Part shown: positions 49,063-59,833 of the stretch, piece by piece
Numbering within the stretch: the stretch's first letter is position 1
Layout of the letters: each line of letters starts with the position of its first letter
Source of the DNA: Shewanella yunxiaonensis
GTDB taxonomy: Bacteria > Pseudomonadota > Gammaproteobacteria > Enterobacterales > Shewanellaceae
Reading direction: 5' to 3'
Assembly (NCBI RefSeq): GCF_018223345.1
Contig: NZ_CP073587.1
Coordinates: 2,081,001-2,145,000 of the forward strand
DNA length: 64,000 nucleotides
Translations under genes and position numbers: made by a program
Notes under the pieces: generated by a model
The model's input: only the letters and a program-made list of their open reading frames with translations
Databases searched by the model: none
Told to the model about the DNA's origin: nothing

Positions 49063-50478
49063 ATGGTTCAATTAAATCAAAATTTTATCAACAATATCGC
49101 GCAAGAATTGCCATCACAGCTTTCTCTTGAAGAGTTTATTGCATTCTGTGACAAACCTCTGCGCCCGTCGCTTCGAGTCAATACGCTTAAAATCGACAGC
49201 GCTAGTTTGCTTGAGCGCATGCAGGCAAAAGGCTGGCAATTCGAACAAATTCCGTGGTGTCCCGACGGCTTTTGGTACCAGGCGCCTGACAGTGTCCAGG
49301 CTGGCAATACCGTAGAATATCTGCAAGGTTTATTTTATGTGCAGGAAGCCAGTTCAATGCTGCCGCCTATGGCACTGTTATACGATACGCACCTATCCAC
49401 CGTGCTGGATATGGCATCGGCGCCAGGTTCTAAAACAACCCAGATTGCGGCAATGATGCACAATGAGGGCACGCTAGTCGCCAACGAATACTCTGCCAGT
49501 CGTATTAAAGCATTACATTTCAATATTCAACGCATGGGTGTAAGTAATGCGGTAATGACACATTTCGATGCCCGAGTTTTCGGCGAATCACTGTATGAAA
49601 CCTTTGATGCCATTTTGCTTGACGCCCCCTGCAGTGGCGAAGGCACGGTTCGAAAAGACCCGCAAGCACTGAAAAACTGGGATGCCAGTGAAATAGATAT
49701 CATTGCCGCCACCCAAAGAGACCTAATTGAATCGGCCTTTCTGGCATTAAAACCCGGCGGGGTGCTGGTGTACTCCACCTGCACACTTAATAAAACCGAA
49801 AATCATGGTGTTTGTCACCATCTGAAACAGCAATTCGGGGATGCGGTTATATTTGAATCATTGATAGACCTGTTCCGTGGTGCTGACCAGACAGTCACCG
49901 ACGAAGGTTTTTTGCACGTCTGGCCACAGGTTTATGACAGTGAAGGATTTTTTGTCGCAAGAATACGGAAAGCCACCTCTGTCCCACGCCAGTTACCAGC
50001 GCCGCAAACACGCGCAAATTTCCCGTTCCAGCCAGTCTCGACCAAACAGTATCAGTTGCTAATGGCCACAATAAACCCAATTATTGGTGTTGAATTACCC
50101 AAAACGAGGATATGGGTAAGAGACGATGAATTTTGGCTGTTCCCTGAGGGATTTGCTGAACTTATTGGCAAACTGCGCTACCAACGCATCGGGGTCAGAC
50201 TGGCAACGGCTGAAAAACACGGCATCAAACTGCAACATGAGGCGGTAATGGCGCTAACTGTGGTCCCCAAACTGGCATTGTCTGTCGATGAAACACAAGC
50301 AGAACAGTACATGATGGGCAGAGATATTATGCTGAGCGTGCCGGAAAAGGCCCAAGGTGAACGCGTTTTGGTCTGGCAACAACAAGTGTTAGGAATGGTA
50401 AAACACCTAGGAAATAGATTGAAAAATCAGCTACCTAGAAATTTAGTGCGCGATAATATCAGCAATAATGAAGCGTAG
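49063..50478 (+). CDS. rsmF: 16S rRNA (cytosine(1407)-C(5))-methyltransferase RsmF
   Basis: SAM-dependent NOL1/NOP2/Sun-family m5C methyltransferase acting on 16S rRNA C1407 (471 residues, E. coli 479). The SAM-binding DMASAPGSKTTQ is at about 116-127, catalytic DAPCSGEGTVRKD (C190) and STC with the nucleophile C240. A C-terminal PUA-like part follows. The open frame continues 159 codons upstream but that part is antisense to the convergent gene, so the ATG at 49063 is chosen. The order letAB-rsmF-sdsR is also found in E. coli. Confidence 0.96.
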   Translation: MVQLNQNFINNIAQELPSQLSLEEFIAFCDKPLRPSLRVNTLKIDSASLLERMQAKGWQFEQIPWCPDGFWYQAPDSVQAGNTVEYLQGLFYVQEASSMLPPMALLYDTHLSTVLDMASAPGSKTTQIAAMMHNEGTLVANEYSASRIKALHFNIQRMGVSNAVMTHFDARVFGESLYETFDAILLDAPCSGEGTVRKDPQALKNWDASEIDIIAATQRDLIESAFLALKPGGVLVYSTCTLNKTENHGVCHHLKQQFGDAVIFESLIDLFRGADQTVTDEGFLHVWPQVYDSEGFFVARIRKATSVPRQLPAPQTRANFPFQPVSTKQYQLLMATINPIIGVELPKTRIWVRDDEFWLFPEGFAELIGKLRYQRIGVRLATAEKHGIKLQHEAVMALTVVPKLALSVDETQAEQYMMGRDIMLSVPEKAQGERVLVWQQQVLGMVKHLGNRLKNQLPRNLVRDNISNNEA

Positions 50479-50580
50479 TGCCACCACCTTATTATTCATT
50501 TTAGATATTAGTTATAACTAAAAAAACTATTAATAACGCAGCATTTGCCAGTGGATTTAACATCATAGGCTAAAATTCAA

Positions 50581-50681
50581 GCAGAGATCGCAATCCTGTC
50601 ATATCTCAACTTAAGCGCACGGCTCGTCAAGAGCCATTCCCCTGGGCCCAAAACAATAGGAATAGTTTTGGGCCTTTTTTT
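50581..50681 (+). ncRNA. sdsR: SdsR (RyeB)-like small RNA
   Basis: About 100-nt RNA downstream of rsmF. The block AAGCGCACGGCTCGTCAAG followed by AGCCATTCCCCTGG closely matches the conserved core of E. coli SdsR (AGCGCACGGCTC...GAGCCATTTCCCTGG), including the GGCTC/GAGCC hairpin (50621-50635). The 3' end is a perfect 10-bp terminator, GGCCCAAAAC (50645-50654) and GTTTTGGGCC (50665-50674), plus seven T. A CTAAAATT -10-like element (50570-50577) just upstream and the GCAGAG start fit the sigma-S-type start of SdsR. Synteny with rsmF as in E. coli supports it. In E. coli SdsR is sigma-S-dependent and represses OmpD and other targets. The 5' end is inferred. Confidence 0.85.
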
Positions 50682-50684
50682 CGG

Positions 50685-51476
50685 TTAAATTCTACCCGCT
50701 AATGCTGCCGCATCACGAAATAACCTGAAAAAGTTGTCAGTCGTATATGCGGCTAACTCGTCCAAGGGTTCTTGCCGCAAGTCCGCAACAAACTGCGCAA
50801 CATCACGCACAAATGCTGGCTGATTCTCCTTTCCCCGATGAGGTATTGGCGCTAAATAAGGCGAATCTGTTTCCACCAGTAGTCGTTCTTTAGGGATCTG
50901 CTTAATCACGCTACGCAGTGCATCAGCATTTCGAAACGTTACAATACCGGAAACCGAAATGTAAAAGCCGAGCGCCATTGCAGCCTGAGCCATTTCCAGT
51001 GATTCAGTGAAACAATGCAAGACACCGCCACATTTCTCTGCGTGACCATTTCGCAAAATAGCCATGGTATCTTCTTGCGCATCTCGGGTATGGATGATCA
51101 ATGGTTTATTTATTTCAGTTGCCACTGCCACCTGCTGTTCAAAACATTGCTGCTGCACTGTTTTACTGTCTGGGGCATAAAAGTAATCCAATCCCGTCTC
51201 ACCAATCGCCACTACGCGGGGATCAGCAGCATGTTGCTTCAGTTGCTCAATCGATAAGCCCGCTTCGACATCTAATGGGTGTACTCCGGCAGACAAAAAT
51301 ACCTGTGAATGAGTAGCCATTTTGTCTCGCATTGACGGAAAGTCCTGCTGGCGTACGTTGACGCAGAGAAACCAATCCACTCCACGAACTTTGGCATCAT
51401 TGATAATTTGTTGGAGAGAGTCTTGATCCGGTGCAGCTTTCAAGCGATCAAGATGACAATGGGAATCGACTAACAC
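50685..51476 (-). CDS. TatD-family metal-dependent hydrolase (YcfH type)
   Basis: TatD-family nuclease (263 residues) with the metal-binding DSHCHLDRL at the start, GETGLDYFYA and HTRDA in the middle and LVETDSPYLAP near residue 200. The family includes 3'-5' DNases and RNA repair/quality-control enzymes; the exact substrate of this subgroup is not settled. The GTG at 51476 has AGGG with 7-nt spacing; the upstream TTG at 51482 is too close to it. Last gene of the run mrp to tatD, ending only 4 bp from the SdsR terminator on the opposite strand. Confidence 0.93.
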   Translation of the reverse strand: MLVDSHCHLDRLKAAPDQDSLQQIINDAKVRGVDWFLCVNVRQQDFPSMRDKMATHSQVFLSAGVHPLDVEAGLSIEQLKQHAADPRVVAIGETGLDYFYAPDSKTVQQQCFEQQVAVATEINKPLIIHTRDAQEDTMAILRNGHAEKCGGVLHCFTESLEMAQAAMALGFYISVSGIVTFRNADALRSVIKQIPKERLLVETDSPYLAPIPHRGKENQPAFVRDVAQFVADLRQEPLDELAAYTTDNFFRLFRDAAALAGRI

Positions 51477-51522
51477 AAACAAGCCCTGAGGAAATTAAGC
51501 GAAGGGGCCCAAGAATATCCCG

Positions 51523-51849
51523 CTACATAGTGCAGGTCAAATCGCCGGAGGCAAGTTCTCGAGATAAGAGATTTTCGATGCGTTGCTTGTGTTCCTGCGC
51601 CTCGGACACAATTTTCACTCCAACACCCGCAGGCCGTCCACCGGAGGCACCTAACGGGTTGATCCACACCACAATCCCCTGAAATTCATTAATGCCCGTC
51701 GAGCCTGGCAAGCGATAGCCAATACGCATCTCCTGCCCTAGGAAATGGCCTTCAGTGGTAGTCACGAACAACCCTGCCGGTTGGATAAACGGCATATAGG
51801 CACGATATAACTGATGCAAGGTGTCGAAATTTACAATCAAATCAACCAT
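51523..51849 (-). CDS. pilZ: PilZ-domain protein, type IV pilus-associated
   Basis: A 108-residue PilZ-domain protein between holB and tatD, the genomic place of Pseudomonas pilZ. The core (GQEMRIGYRLPGSTG, GIVVWINPLGASGGRPAGVGVKIV) is conserved, but the N-terminal c-di-GMP-binding RxxxR motif is absent, as in PilZ proper, which acts through protein partners in type IV pilus assembly. 40 bp upstream of tatD and 9 bp downstream of holB. Confidence 0.92.
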   Translation of the reverse strand: MVDLIVNFDTLHQLYRAYMPFIQPAGLFVTTTEGHFLGQEMRIGYRLPGSTGINEFQGIVVWINPLGASGGRPAGVGVKIVSEAQEHKQRIENLLSRELASGDLTCTM

Positions 51850-51858
51850 AGGCTACTT

Positions 51859-52785
51859 TTATTTTTTCATTCTCTTGTATTCTAAGACATAACTTTGGCA
51901 AAGCGCCAGATAATTGACATTAGACATCTGCATAAGTTGCTGATTATCTCTCATCACCTGACCAGCGAGCTGTGCCAAATGCAGCTTAATTAACGGGTCT
52001 AATTGCGTTTGCTGTATCTCTTCCTGTAGCACTTGATATAACAGTTTTAATACATCAAACAGCTGCTCCACATTCAGATTACTAAGCTTTTGGCTCAAGT
52101 GACCGCTGCTCAGACTCTGTTGCCATGCGGTCTTAAGTTTCTTCAGCTCGGCAAAATACCCTTCTTTAATATACTCAGCTAACGTCAGAGCACCGCCAGC
52201 GACCGGCAAGCACCAGCTTATATCTTCATCAAGCTGCGGATATTGCTGTTGCAACCATTGTGTAATTAATTGAACCGAAGGCCGGACAATTTTTAACTGC
52301 TGACAGCGGCTGACAATGGTAGGTAACAACGCACCAGGGCGATCGCTTTGCAGTAACAGCAAGGTACCAGCACCCGGCTCTTCAAGCGTTTTTAGCAAAG
52401 CATTGGCAGCGGCTGTATTCATTCGTTCACACTGCAATATCAATGCCACACGATAGCCGCCCTGCTGTGCTGTCACATTAAGTGACTGACACAGACTACG
52501 CACTTGCTCCACTTTAATTTGGCTGCCATCTGCTTGTAACAAATGGAAATCTGGATGATTTCCAGCCACAAAGAGTTGGCAACTTTTACAGTGGCCGCAA
52601 GGCTGGCCAGATTGAGATGCGGTACAAAGTGATAACTGCGCCATATATTGACCCAGCCGCACACCGCCATCAGCTTCGGGTAAGGTTAGCAGTATTGCAT
52701 GCGGCACCTGCCCCTGCTGTCGCTGGTGCACAAACTGTTGCTTCGCATCCCGTAACCAGGGCAAATCTAATAGCATCGCGCTCAT
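51859..52785 (-). CDS. holB: DNA polymerase III subunit delta' HolB
   Basis: Clamp-loader subunit (308 residues) of the DNA polymerase III gamma complex. The zinc module cysteines C54, C63, C66 and C69 match the E. coli pattern, followed by a DNA-interacting AAA+-like core with SRC (arginine finger region, IVSRCQQL). The Walker A is degenerate, as expected for delta'. Start chosen at ATG 52785, overlapping tmk by 4 nt (ATGA); an ATG three codons later would place the cysteines within one residue of E. coli numbering. Confidence 0.94.
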   Translation of the reverse strand: MSAMLLDLPWLRDAKQQFVHQRQQGQVPHAILLTLPEADGGVRLGQYMAQLSLCTASQSGQPCGHCKSCQLFVAGNHPDFHLLQADGSQIKVEQVRSLCQSLNVTAQQGGYRVALILQCERMNTAAANALLKTLEEPGAGTLLLLQSDRPGALLPTIVSRCQQLKIVRPSVQLITQWLQQQYPQLDEDISWCLPVAGGALTLAEYIKEGYFAELKKLKTAWQQSLSSGHLSQKLSNLNVEQLFDVLKLLYQVLQEEIQQTQLDPLIKLHLAQLAGQVMRDNQQLMQMSNVNYLALCQSYVLEYKRMKK

Positions 52786-53420
52786 ACTCTTAAGTGCTGG
52801 TTTAATGCTGACAAAATATCTTCATGAACCTTTGGCAGCGGTTGATTGGCATCTATCACCACAATCGAATCATCTGCTGCTGCCAGACTCAGATAAGTCG
52901 CCCGGGCCCGCTCAAAAAAACTCAGCGCTTGTTGTTCGATACGATCTAATTCGCCACGGTTCGCAGCTCTGGCCATGCCGATTGCTGGCGGGATATCCAG
53001 ATAAAGCGTCAAATCTGGCCTAAAACTGCCAAGAGTGGCTGCACTAATGGTCTGGACTAATGGCATTAAGCCTCGACCACCGCCTTGATAGGCTAACGAA
53101 GATAAATTGTGACGGTCGCCAAGAACCCAGTCTCCACCTGCTAATGCTGGCTTTATCACATTAGCGACCAGCTGTGCCCGCGCTGCATACATCAATAGGC
53201 ACTCGGCTTCGTCACATAAAGGATCGGTGGCATCAGCTGTTTTAACCAAAGTACGGATTTTTTCGGCTAAGGGTGTACCTCCGGGTTCACGGGTACACAC
53301 GGGTTCTTGTCCCACCAGCTCTGTAATAAATGCCTTTACCAATGCCATAGCGCTGGATTTTCCAGCGCCTTCAAGTCCTTCAATAACAATAAATTTTCCT
53401 GTTGAAATCTCAGCCTGCAT
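52782..53420 (-). CDS. tmk: Thymidylate kinase
   Basis: dTMP kinase (212 residues) supplying dTDP for DNA synthesis. P-loop [10 protein letters not shown] (about 14-23), the DR(H)N-type thymidine-binding [18 protein letters not shown], and LID region. It overlaps mltG by 1 nt and holB by 4 nt. Confidence 0.97.
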   Translation of the reverse strand: MQAEISTGKFIVIEGLEGAGKSSAMALVKAFITELVGQEPVCTREPGGTPLAEKIRTLVKTADATDPLCDEAECLLMYAARAQLVANVIKPALAGGDWVLGDRHNLSSLAYQGGGRGLMPLVQTISAATLGSFRPDLTLYLDIPPAIGMARAANRGELDRIEQQALSFFERARATYLSLAAADDSIVVIDANQPLPKVHEDILSALNQHLRV

Positions 53421-54430
53421 TATTTTCTTCTTCTCTGATAACGATCTACGGCGCGATTATGCTCTGCTAAGGTCTCAGAAAATACGTGAGAACCATCATT
53501 ACGTGATACAAAATAAAGATACTTTACATCGGCGGGATGTGCAGCAGCTAACAATGATTCCTTACCCGGGGCGGCGATTGGCGTGGGGGGCAGTCCCGGA
53601 ATTCGATAAGTATTAAACGGGGTTTCCTGTTGCAGATCTTTTCGCGTGATGTTGCCATCAAACGCATCCCCCATGCCATAAATCACCGTAGGATCTGTCT
53701 GTAAACGCATCCCTTTGCGAAGCCGGTTAATAAATACCGCTGAAATCAAGCTTCGCTCGTCCGCCTTTCCGGTTTCTTTCTCAATGATTGAAGCAAGGAT
53801 CAACAATTGATAAGGGGTTTCAAGCGGCAATCCTTGCTCTCGCCCATTCCAGATAGTCTGCAGTTGCTGCTGCATCATCTGATAACTTTGTGTCAATAAG
53901 CTGCTGACATCAGTTCCGGCGCGATATTGATAGGTATCAGGGAAAAATTTGCCTTCAGGTTTAGCCGAGGTATCCCCCTGCTGCTGCAGTACGGTGATAA
54001 AAGGCTGCGGGTCCATGCGTAAATGGGGTAACTGCTGCAAGTACTGTTGCCATTCCTTGACCGTTTTACCTTCCACCAACGTGAAACTGAAGCGTTTTTC
54101 ATCCCCGACAACAAGTTTGGTTAACAGTGATAACGGCGTATCTCCAGGATTAATTTCATACAACCCTGAACGAATAGCGGTAAGTTGTGGTTGCCATTTA
54201 CCGAGTAACTTCCATCGCCAGTCATATTGTAACAACCCCCGTTGTTGCAATTCCTGACCTAACCGATGATAAGAGGTACCATGCTCTAGCTGTAATTCTT
54301 GTGGCATATCCAGTACCAGTGCCGAACGGCTAAACTGCTGCAATTGCTGATAACCCCATAAGCCCAAGCCTAACAACAATGTCAGTACGGTAAAAAATAC
54401 GGCAACCGCTACCAAGATCCATTTTTTCAT
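53420..54430 (-). CDS. mltG: Endolytic murein transglycosylase MltG
   Basis: Inner-membrane enzyme (YceG/MltG, 336 residues) that cleaves nascent glycan strands and sets their length. N-terminal membrane helix at about 5-26, LysM-like part, and the catalytic Glu in [10 protein letters not shown] (E217; E218 in E. coli). Also the conserved [20 protein letters not shown]. It overlaps pabC by 4 nt and tmk by 1 nt. Confidence 0.97.
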   Translation of the reverse strand: MKKWILVAVAVFFTVLTLLLGLGLWGYQQLQQFSRSALVLDMPQELQLEHGTSYHRLGQELQQRGLLQYDWRWKLLGKWQPQLTAIRSGLYEINPGDTPLSLLTKLVVGDEKRFSFTLVEGKTVKEWQQYLQQLPHLRMDPQPFITVLQQQGDTSAKPEGKFFPDTYQYRAGTDVSSLLTQSYQMMQQQLQTIWNGREQGLPLETPYQLLILASIIEKETGKADERSLISAVFINRLRKGMRLQTDPTVIYGMGDAFDGNITRKDLQQETPFNTYRIPGLPPTPIAAPGKESLLAAAHPADVKYLYFVSRNDGSHVFSETLAEHNRAVDRYQRRRK

Positions 54431-55260
54431 AACTGAATAGCGAGATTTTCCCTTAATTGTGCACTACCCGGCCAGACGGCAAAATGGTATGAATCAGCAG
54501 CGATAACATCCACAGTGCCTAACAAACTGTTGCTGATAAATAAATGTGAGACCCGAGCAAGCCAGTCATAAGTGACAGGCACCACTTGGACATGAACGCC
54601 CATGGCTAACAAGGTCATAATGACTTGTTGCCGCATTACACCCGAGACACCGCAGTTATTCATTGCTGGCGTTAATGCCTGCCACTGGTCATTTTCATCT
54701 TGAAACAGCAAAAACAGATTGGCCATTGAGGATTCCACCAGCCATCCATCCGTATCGCAAACCAGCCAATCGTCACAATCTTCATCGAGCGCGTAACTTT
54801 TGATTAGCACCTGCTCCAGGCGATTAAGATGTTTTATGCCTGCCAGTAACGGTTGCTTGGCCAGCTGGACAGTTGATGTCTGCAACTTGATGCCCTGTTG
54901 TTGCCAGGAAGTGTAATGCACGGGTATAGGACTGACACTGAGCACTTCGGTGATTTGTGGCGCGGTTGGCGGAGCGTAACCACGCCCACCAACACCTCGA
55001 CTCAGTTGTAGTTTTAAGCAATGACGGGGAAAACGGCCAGCAGTGTCAGTCAATAACGTCAGTAAGGTTTCTGATGGCTGCCAGGAAAAACCCAATCTTG
55101 CCGCACCATCAGTAAGGCGTTGCAAATGACATGAGAGAAACTGTATCGCACCAGCTCCATCGACAGCCATGGTAGCGAATAAGCCATCACCATAGGTGAA
55201 AGCACGATCACGGACATCGATTGTGTCAGCTGGTTTGCCGTTTACCCACACCGAACCCAT
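54427..55260 (-). CDS. pabC: Aminodeoxychorismate lyase PabC
   Basis: PLP enzyme of fold type IV (277 residues) converting 4-amino-4-deoxychorismate to p-aminobenzoate for folate. The PLP lysine is in GIKHLNRLEQ (K143), and the family features VRDRAFTYGDGLFAT and ESSMANLF are present. It is 9 bp after dcd and overlaps mltG by 4 nt. Confidence 0.95.
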   Translation of the reverse strand: MGSVWVNGKPADTIDVRDRAFTYGDGLFATMAVDGAGAIQFLSCHLQRLTDGAARLGFSWQPSETLLTLLTDTAGRFPRHCLKLQLSRGVGGRGYAPPTAPQITEVLSVSPIPVHYTSWQQQGIKLQTSTVQLAKQPLLAGIKHLNRLEQVLIKSYALDEDCDDWLVCDTDGWLVESSMANLFLLFQDENDQWQALTPAMNNCGVSGVMRQQVIMTLLAMGVHVQVVPVTYDWLARVSHLFISNSLLGTVDVIAADSYHFAVWPGSAQLRENLAIQL

Positions 55261-55269
55261 AAAGGAAGA

Positions 55270-55851
55270 TCAGTCCTGGCTGATACGGCTGGCAACCGCA
55301 TCCTGCTGATCTTTGTACTTGGCATTTTTACGTGCGTTATAGGGTTTAGCGACTGGATGATTGAGCTTATCGAAGTTCAAGGCACCAATCGTCATCATTG
55401 GCCGTAACGCTAACGGCAATTTACCACTGTTAAAAAATTCGAGGACAATTTTACCTTTCCAACCCGGATCAATACGATGAGCCGTAACATGTACCATCAG
55501 ACCGAGCCGCGCAAGCGATGAACGGCCATCGAGCCAGCCAACAATATCTGCCGGCAGCTGCACACTTTCATAGGTCACAGCGAGCGCCAATTCTCCTGGA
55601 TGCAGAAAAAAAGCCTGACCATCGGCGATGTCAATTTGCTCGCTCATCACACTGTCCAGCGCTGCCTGAACTTCTGCTTTGGGGCCAGACAGGTCGATAT
55701 AGGCCGCAGTATGATCTTTAAATACGCGGAACTGATGACCAAGCCGCACATCCACACTGACACCACTGATAGCGTCACTGGAAGGGCGTGGCTCTATCAC
55801 AATACTGCCTTCATCAAGGCTCTGTTCTATTTCGATGTCCGTTAATCTCAT
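55270..55851 (-). CDS. dcd: dCTP deaminase
   Basis: Homotrimeric enzyme (193 residues) deaminating dCTP to dUTP for dTTP supply. The catalytic glutamate E138 is in VLEFFNSG, the same position as in E. coli, with R110 and S111 in GRSSLARLG. It is 21 bp downstream of udk, as in E. coli. Confidence 0.97.
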   Translation of the reverse strand: MRLTDIEIEQSLDEGSIVIEPRPSSDAISGVSVDVRLGHQFRVFKDHTAAYIDLSGPKAEVQAALDSVMSEQIDIADGQAFFLHPGELALAVTYESVQLPADIVGWLDGRSSLARLGLMVHVTAHRIDPGWKGKIVLEFFNSGKLPLALRPMMTIGALNFDKLNHPVAKPYNARKNAKYKDQQDAVASRISQD

Positions 55852-55872
55852 TTGGCCCTGTCTCCCGGGTCT

Positions 55873-56511
55873 TTATCTGGAAAGTAAATGCTGAATACGT
55901 GTTTTCAGAATATCGGTGGCAATGCGGTTTTTACCGCCACGAGGCACAATAATGTCTGCATATTGTTTTGACGGCTCAATAAATTGCAGATACATCGGCC
56001 GCACGGTGTTCTGGTACTGCGTCAGAACTGACTCCATGGTCCGGCCACGCTCTTCTACATCTCGGCGTAAGCGCCGGATCAGACACACGTCCAGAGGTGT
56101 ATCCATAAAAACGCTGGCATCCATCAACTCTCGCAGCCGAGTGTCGGTCAACAACAGAATACCTTCGAGAATAATGACCTTTTTCGGTGTCATCAACAAC
56201 GACTCCCCTGTGCGAGTATGTTCAACATAACTGTAACAGGGAATTTCGACCGGCTTGCCATCTTTAAGATTTTCTAAGTGACGCGCCAGCAACTGATGAT
56301 CTAGCGCTTTGGGGTGATCATAATTGGTCAACACCCGCTGTTCCATCGGCAGATGGCTTTGATCACGGTAGTAGCTATCTTCGCTAATCACCCCGATTTC
56401 GTTAGTCCCAAGATCCCGGCACAACTCCTCGTAGATGGTTCTTGCTATGAGGCTTTTGCCAGACGCCGAAGCGCCGGCAATGCCAATTATCACACTGTGA
56501 GTAGAGCTCAT
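55873..56511 (-). CDS. udk: Uridine kinase
   Basis: Pyrimidine salvage kinase (212 residues) phosphorylating uridine and cytidine. P-loop GASASGKS (13-20), YYRDQSHLP and the [10 protein letters not shown] motif. It is 6 bp downstream of mrp and followed by dcd. Confidence 0.97.
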   Translation of the reverse strand: MSSTHSVIIGIAGASASGKSLIARTIYEELCRDLGTNEIGVISEDSYYRDQSHLPMEQRVLTNYDHPKALDHQLLARHLENLKDGKPVEIPCYSYVEHTRTGESLLMTPKKVIILEGILLLTDTRLRELMDASVFMDTPLDVCLIRRLRRDVEERGRTMESVLTQYQNTVRPMYLQFIEPSKQYADIIVPRGGKNRIATDILKTRIQHLLSR

Positions 56512-56517
56512 TCTGCT

Positions 56518-57633
56518 TTATTCTTCCTCAGAAATCGCAATAGATACAGTACTTTGTTGCTGCTGCAACGCCAGTCCGGCGGCGACTTTGCGAGCAATGT
56601 CGCGATAGATACCGGCAACCTCACCATCGACGTCAGCGACGACGGTCGGCACACCGTTATCCATATTTTCGCGAATGCTACCATTTAACGGTAATGCGCC
56701 CAACAATGGCACGTTATAACGCTGCGCAATGCGAGAACCACCTTCGCTACCAAACGGATATTCTTTGTGACCGCATTCAGGACACAAGTAGAAACTCATG
56801 TTCTCTACTACACCAAGCACTGGAATATTGACCTTTTCGAACATCGAGATGCCTTTTTGTGCATCGGCTAACGCAATGTCCTGTGGTGTAGTGACAATCA
56901 CCGCACCGCTAACCGGTACTTTTTGTGACAGAGTCAGCTGAATATCGCCTGTGCCTGGCGGCAAATCGATCACCAGATAATCCAGATCCTGCCATAAAGA
57001 TTCATTCACTAACTGCAACAATGCACCGGCTGCCATAGGACCACGCCACACTGCGGCTTCATCACCAGAAAGCAAAAAGCCAATACTCTGCGCACTGATA
57101 CCATGTGCATTAGCGCAAGTCATGTGTTTACCATCAGGTGACAATGGGCGGTAATCGGTGATCCCAAGCATCATCGGCACTGAGGGGCCATAAATATCCG
57201 CATCCAAAATACCGACATTGGCACCTTCAGACGCCAACGCCAACGCTAAGTTGACTGAAGTGGTCGATTTACCGACACCGCCTTTACCTGAGGCTACTGC
57301 AATTACTTGTTTCACATTAGGAATAGGTGGAATACTGCCACTGGCAGAATAGGACTTCACACTAAAGTCCATTTCGGCTTCAACTTCTTCAATACCGTCA
57401 ATTTTGGCGAGTTCCTGAGTCAGGGCCATCACGGTATCACGATATTGAGTTTCACATGGGTATGGATATACCAAGCCTAATTGTAGCTGAGTGCCATTCA
57501 TTGCCAGCTTGGTAACGCAGCCCGCATCGACCAAGCCCTGTTTCAGGTACGGATCCTGATAGGCATTGAGCGTGGCAAGTACTGGACCGAGAAGTTCGTC
57601 GCTAAGACGATAGTCCTGAGATGCAGAAGACAA
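56518..57633 (-). CDS. mrp: Iron-sulfur cluster carrier protein Mrp/ApbC
   Basis: MinD-like P-loop ATPase (371 residues) that carries Fe-S clusters. N-terminal DUF59-like domain (about 1-100), deviant Walker A SGKGGVGKST (115-124), and the cluster-binding CPEC (C284, C287). The start is TTG at 57633, preceded by AGGG with 8-nt spacing. Divergent from metG, as in E. coli, and first in the minus-strand run through tatD. Confidence 0.95.
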   Translation of the reverse strand: MSSASQDYRLSDELLGPVLATLNAYQDPYLKQGLVDAGCVTKLAMNGTQLQLGLVYPYPCETQYRDTVMALTQELAKIDGIEEVEAEMDFSVKSYSASGSIPPIPNVKQVIAVASGKGGVGKSTTSVNLALALASEGANVGILDADIYGPSVPMMLGITDYRPLSPDGKHMTCANAHGISAQSIGFLLSGDEAAVWRGPMAAGALLQLVNESLWQDLDYLVIDLPPGTGDIQLTLSQKVPVSGAVIVTTPQDIALADAQKGISMFEKVNIPVLGVVENMSFYLCPECGHKEYPFGSEGGSRIAQRYNVPLLGALPLNGSIRENMDNGVPTVVADVDGEVAGIYRDIARKVAAGLALQQQQSTVSIAISEEE

Positions 57634-57796
57634 AATATAATCCCTTTGAGATAAAGTTGATCAAGTGTACCAGATATTATCCGCTGATTTGGAATAGATT
57701 TAGCCCATCAAGCTCACACCATGATGAAAATGGCGCAGGGATCGGTTAGTATCTAGGCCATTATTTTTAGGGCCCTTTAAACAGATCAGAAACAAG
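57634..57796. other. Divergent promoter region mrp/metG
   Basis: 163 bp between the divergent mrp and metG genes, which must hold both promoters. A run TTTTTAGGGCCC near 57763 is visible, but no promoter elements were assigned. Confidence 0.4.
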
Positions 57797-59827
57797 ATGT
57801 CAGATTCGAAACGCAAGATCCTCGTTACCAGTGCATTACCTTACGCAAATGGCTCCATCCATCTGGGGCATATGCTTGAACATATTCAGACCGATATCTG
57901 GTCACGCTTTCAAAAATTGCGTGGTCATGAGTGCTATTACATCTGCGCCGATGATGCACACGGCACCCCCATCATGCTTAAGGCCCAGCAGATGGGGATC
58001 ACCCCAGAACAGATGATTGCCGACGTCAGCAAGGAACATCAGGCGGATTTTGCCGGATTCAATATTAGCTATGACAACTATCACAGTACTCATAGTCCTG
58101 AAAACCATGAAATCGCCAATGAGATCTATCTGAAATTGCGAGAAAATGGTTTTATCAAACAGCGCACTATCAGTCAGCTGTATGATCCGGAAAAGCAGAT
58201 GTTTCTGCCGGACCGTTTTGTTAAAGGCACCTGTCCGAAGTGTAAGGCTGAAGGCCAATATGGCGATAACTGCGATAATTGCGGCGCAACCTATAGCCCA
58301 ACCGAGCTTATCAACCCACGCTCTGCAGTTTCTGGTGCCACTCCCGTACTGAAGGAATCCGTGCATTTCTTCTTCGATTTACCGGCATTTGAAGACATGC
58401 TGAAGAACTGGACTCGCTCTGGTTCTCTGCAAACAGAGATTGCGAATAAACTGAACGAATGGTTCGAACAGGGATTGCAACAGTGGGATATTAGCCGCGA
58501 TGCGCCCTATTTTGGTTTTGAAATACCCGATGCCCCCGGCAAATATTTTTACGTTTGGCTGGATGCGCCTATCGGTTACATGGGCTCGTTTCGGAATCTG
58601 TGTAATAAACGTCCAGAACTGGATTTCAATGAATTCTGGGGTAAGGATTCTACCGCAGAAGTCTATCACTTCATCGGCAAGGACATTGTGTACTTCCACA
58701 GTCTGTTCTGGCCGGCCATGCTCTATGGGAGTGGCTACCGCCAACCAAATAGCGTATTCACCCACGGTTATGTGACCGTGAATGGCGCCAAGATGTCAAA
58801 ATCGAAAGGGACCTTCATTAAGGCGCGTACCTATCTGGAGCACCTGGATCCTGAATATCTGCGTTATTATTACGCGGCAAAGCTGTCAAATGGCATTGAC
58901 GACCTTGATCTTAACTTGGAAGATTTTGTCAGCCGGGTCAACGCTGATTTGGTGGGCAAACTGGTAAACCTCGCTAGTCGTACCGCTGGTTTTATTACCA
59001 AACGTTTTGATGGCAAGTTAGCTGCGGTTAACAATAGCGCATTAAGCAACACATTCTTGGCCAAGGCCGATGTGATCGCAGAACTCTACGAAAACCGTGA
59101 ATACAGCAAGGCGATTCGCGAAATTATGACACTGGCGGATTTGGCAAATGCTTATGTAGCCGATGAAGCGCCATGGCAGCTGGTAAAAGCTGACGAAACC
59201 TTAAGTCGCGCACATGAAGTATGCTCCAACGCCATCAATCTGTTCCGTATTCTGGCAACCTATCTGAAGCCAGTGGTGCCTAGGCTGGCAGCTGACGTTG
59301 AAGCTTTCCTTGGACTGGAACTGACCTGGGATGGCTTAACGCAGGATCTGGCCGGACATGCCATAAATCCATTCAAGCCTATGATGCAACGTGTCGAACT
59401 GGACAAAGTGAATGCGATGGTAGAAGCCTCCAAAGAAAACTTGCAAACGGCGGCAGCGCCAGAAGTTCAAGCTTCACCATTGGCAGATGATCCGATCAGT
59501 GCAGAAATTGCTTACGATGATTTTGCAAAAGTGGACTTGCGTATCGCACTCATCAAGCAAGCTGAACTGGTGCCAGAAGCTAGCAAATTGCTGAAACTCC
59601 AATTAGATATCGGCGGAGAAACCCGTCAGGTTTTTGCGGGTATCAAATCTGCTTATAATCCAGAAGACTTGGTTGGCAAACTCACCGTAATGGTAGCGAA
59701 TCTGGCTCCGCGCAAGATGCGTTTCGGCATGTCTGAAGGCATGGTGCTGGCAGCAGGTCCCGGCGGTAAAGATCTATGGATATTAGAACCGCATGAAGGC
59801 GCCCAACCGGGTATGCGCGTGAAATAA
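57797..59827 (+). CDS. metG: Methionyl-tRNA synthetase
   Basis: Class I synthetase (676 residues) charging tRNA-Met. HIGH motif HLGH (22-25), KMSKS at 332-336, and four zinc-ligand cysteines C146, C149, C159 and C162 of the double-knuckle type. The C-terminal tRNA-binding (EMAP-II/Trbp111-like) dimerisation domain is at about 575-676. Divergent from mrp, followed by a terminator. Confidence 0.98.
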   Translation: MSDSKRKILVTSALPYANGSIHLGHMLEHIQTDIWSRFQKLRGHECYYICADDAHGTPIMLKAQQMGITPEQMIADVSKEHQADFAGFNISYDNYHSTHSPENHEIANEIYLKLRENGFIKQRTISQLYDPEKQMFLPDRFVKGTCPKCKAEGQYGDNCDNCGATYSPTELINPRSAVSGATPVLKESVHFFFDLPAFEDMLKNWTRSGSLQTEIANKLNEWFEQGLQQWDISRDAPYFGFEIPDAPGKYFYVWLDAPIGYMGSFRNLCNKRPELDFNEFWGKDSTAEVYHFIGKDIVYFHSLFWPAMLYGSGYRQPNSVFTHGYVTVNGAKMSKSKGTFIKARTYLEHLDPEYLRYYYAAKLSNGIDDLDLNLEDFVSRVNADLVGKLVNLASRTAGFITKRFDGKLAAVNNSALSNTFLAKADVIAELYENREYSKAIREIMTLADLANAYVADEAPWQLVKADETLSRAHEVCSNAINLFRILATYLKPVVPRLAADVEAFLGLELTWDGLTQDLAGHAINPFKPMMQRVELDKVNAMVEASKENLQTAAAPEVQASPLADDPISAEIAYDDFAKVDLRIALIKQAELVPEASKLLKLQLDIGGETRQVFAGIKSAYNPEDLVGKLTVMVANLAPRKMRFGMSEGMVLAAGPGGKDLWILEPHEGAQPGMRVK

Positions 59828-59833
59828 TATTCG

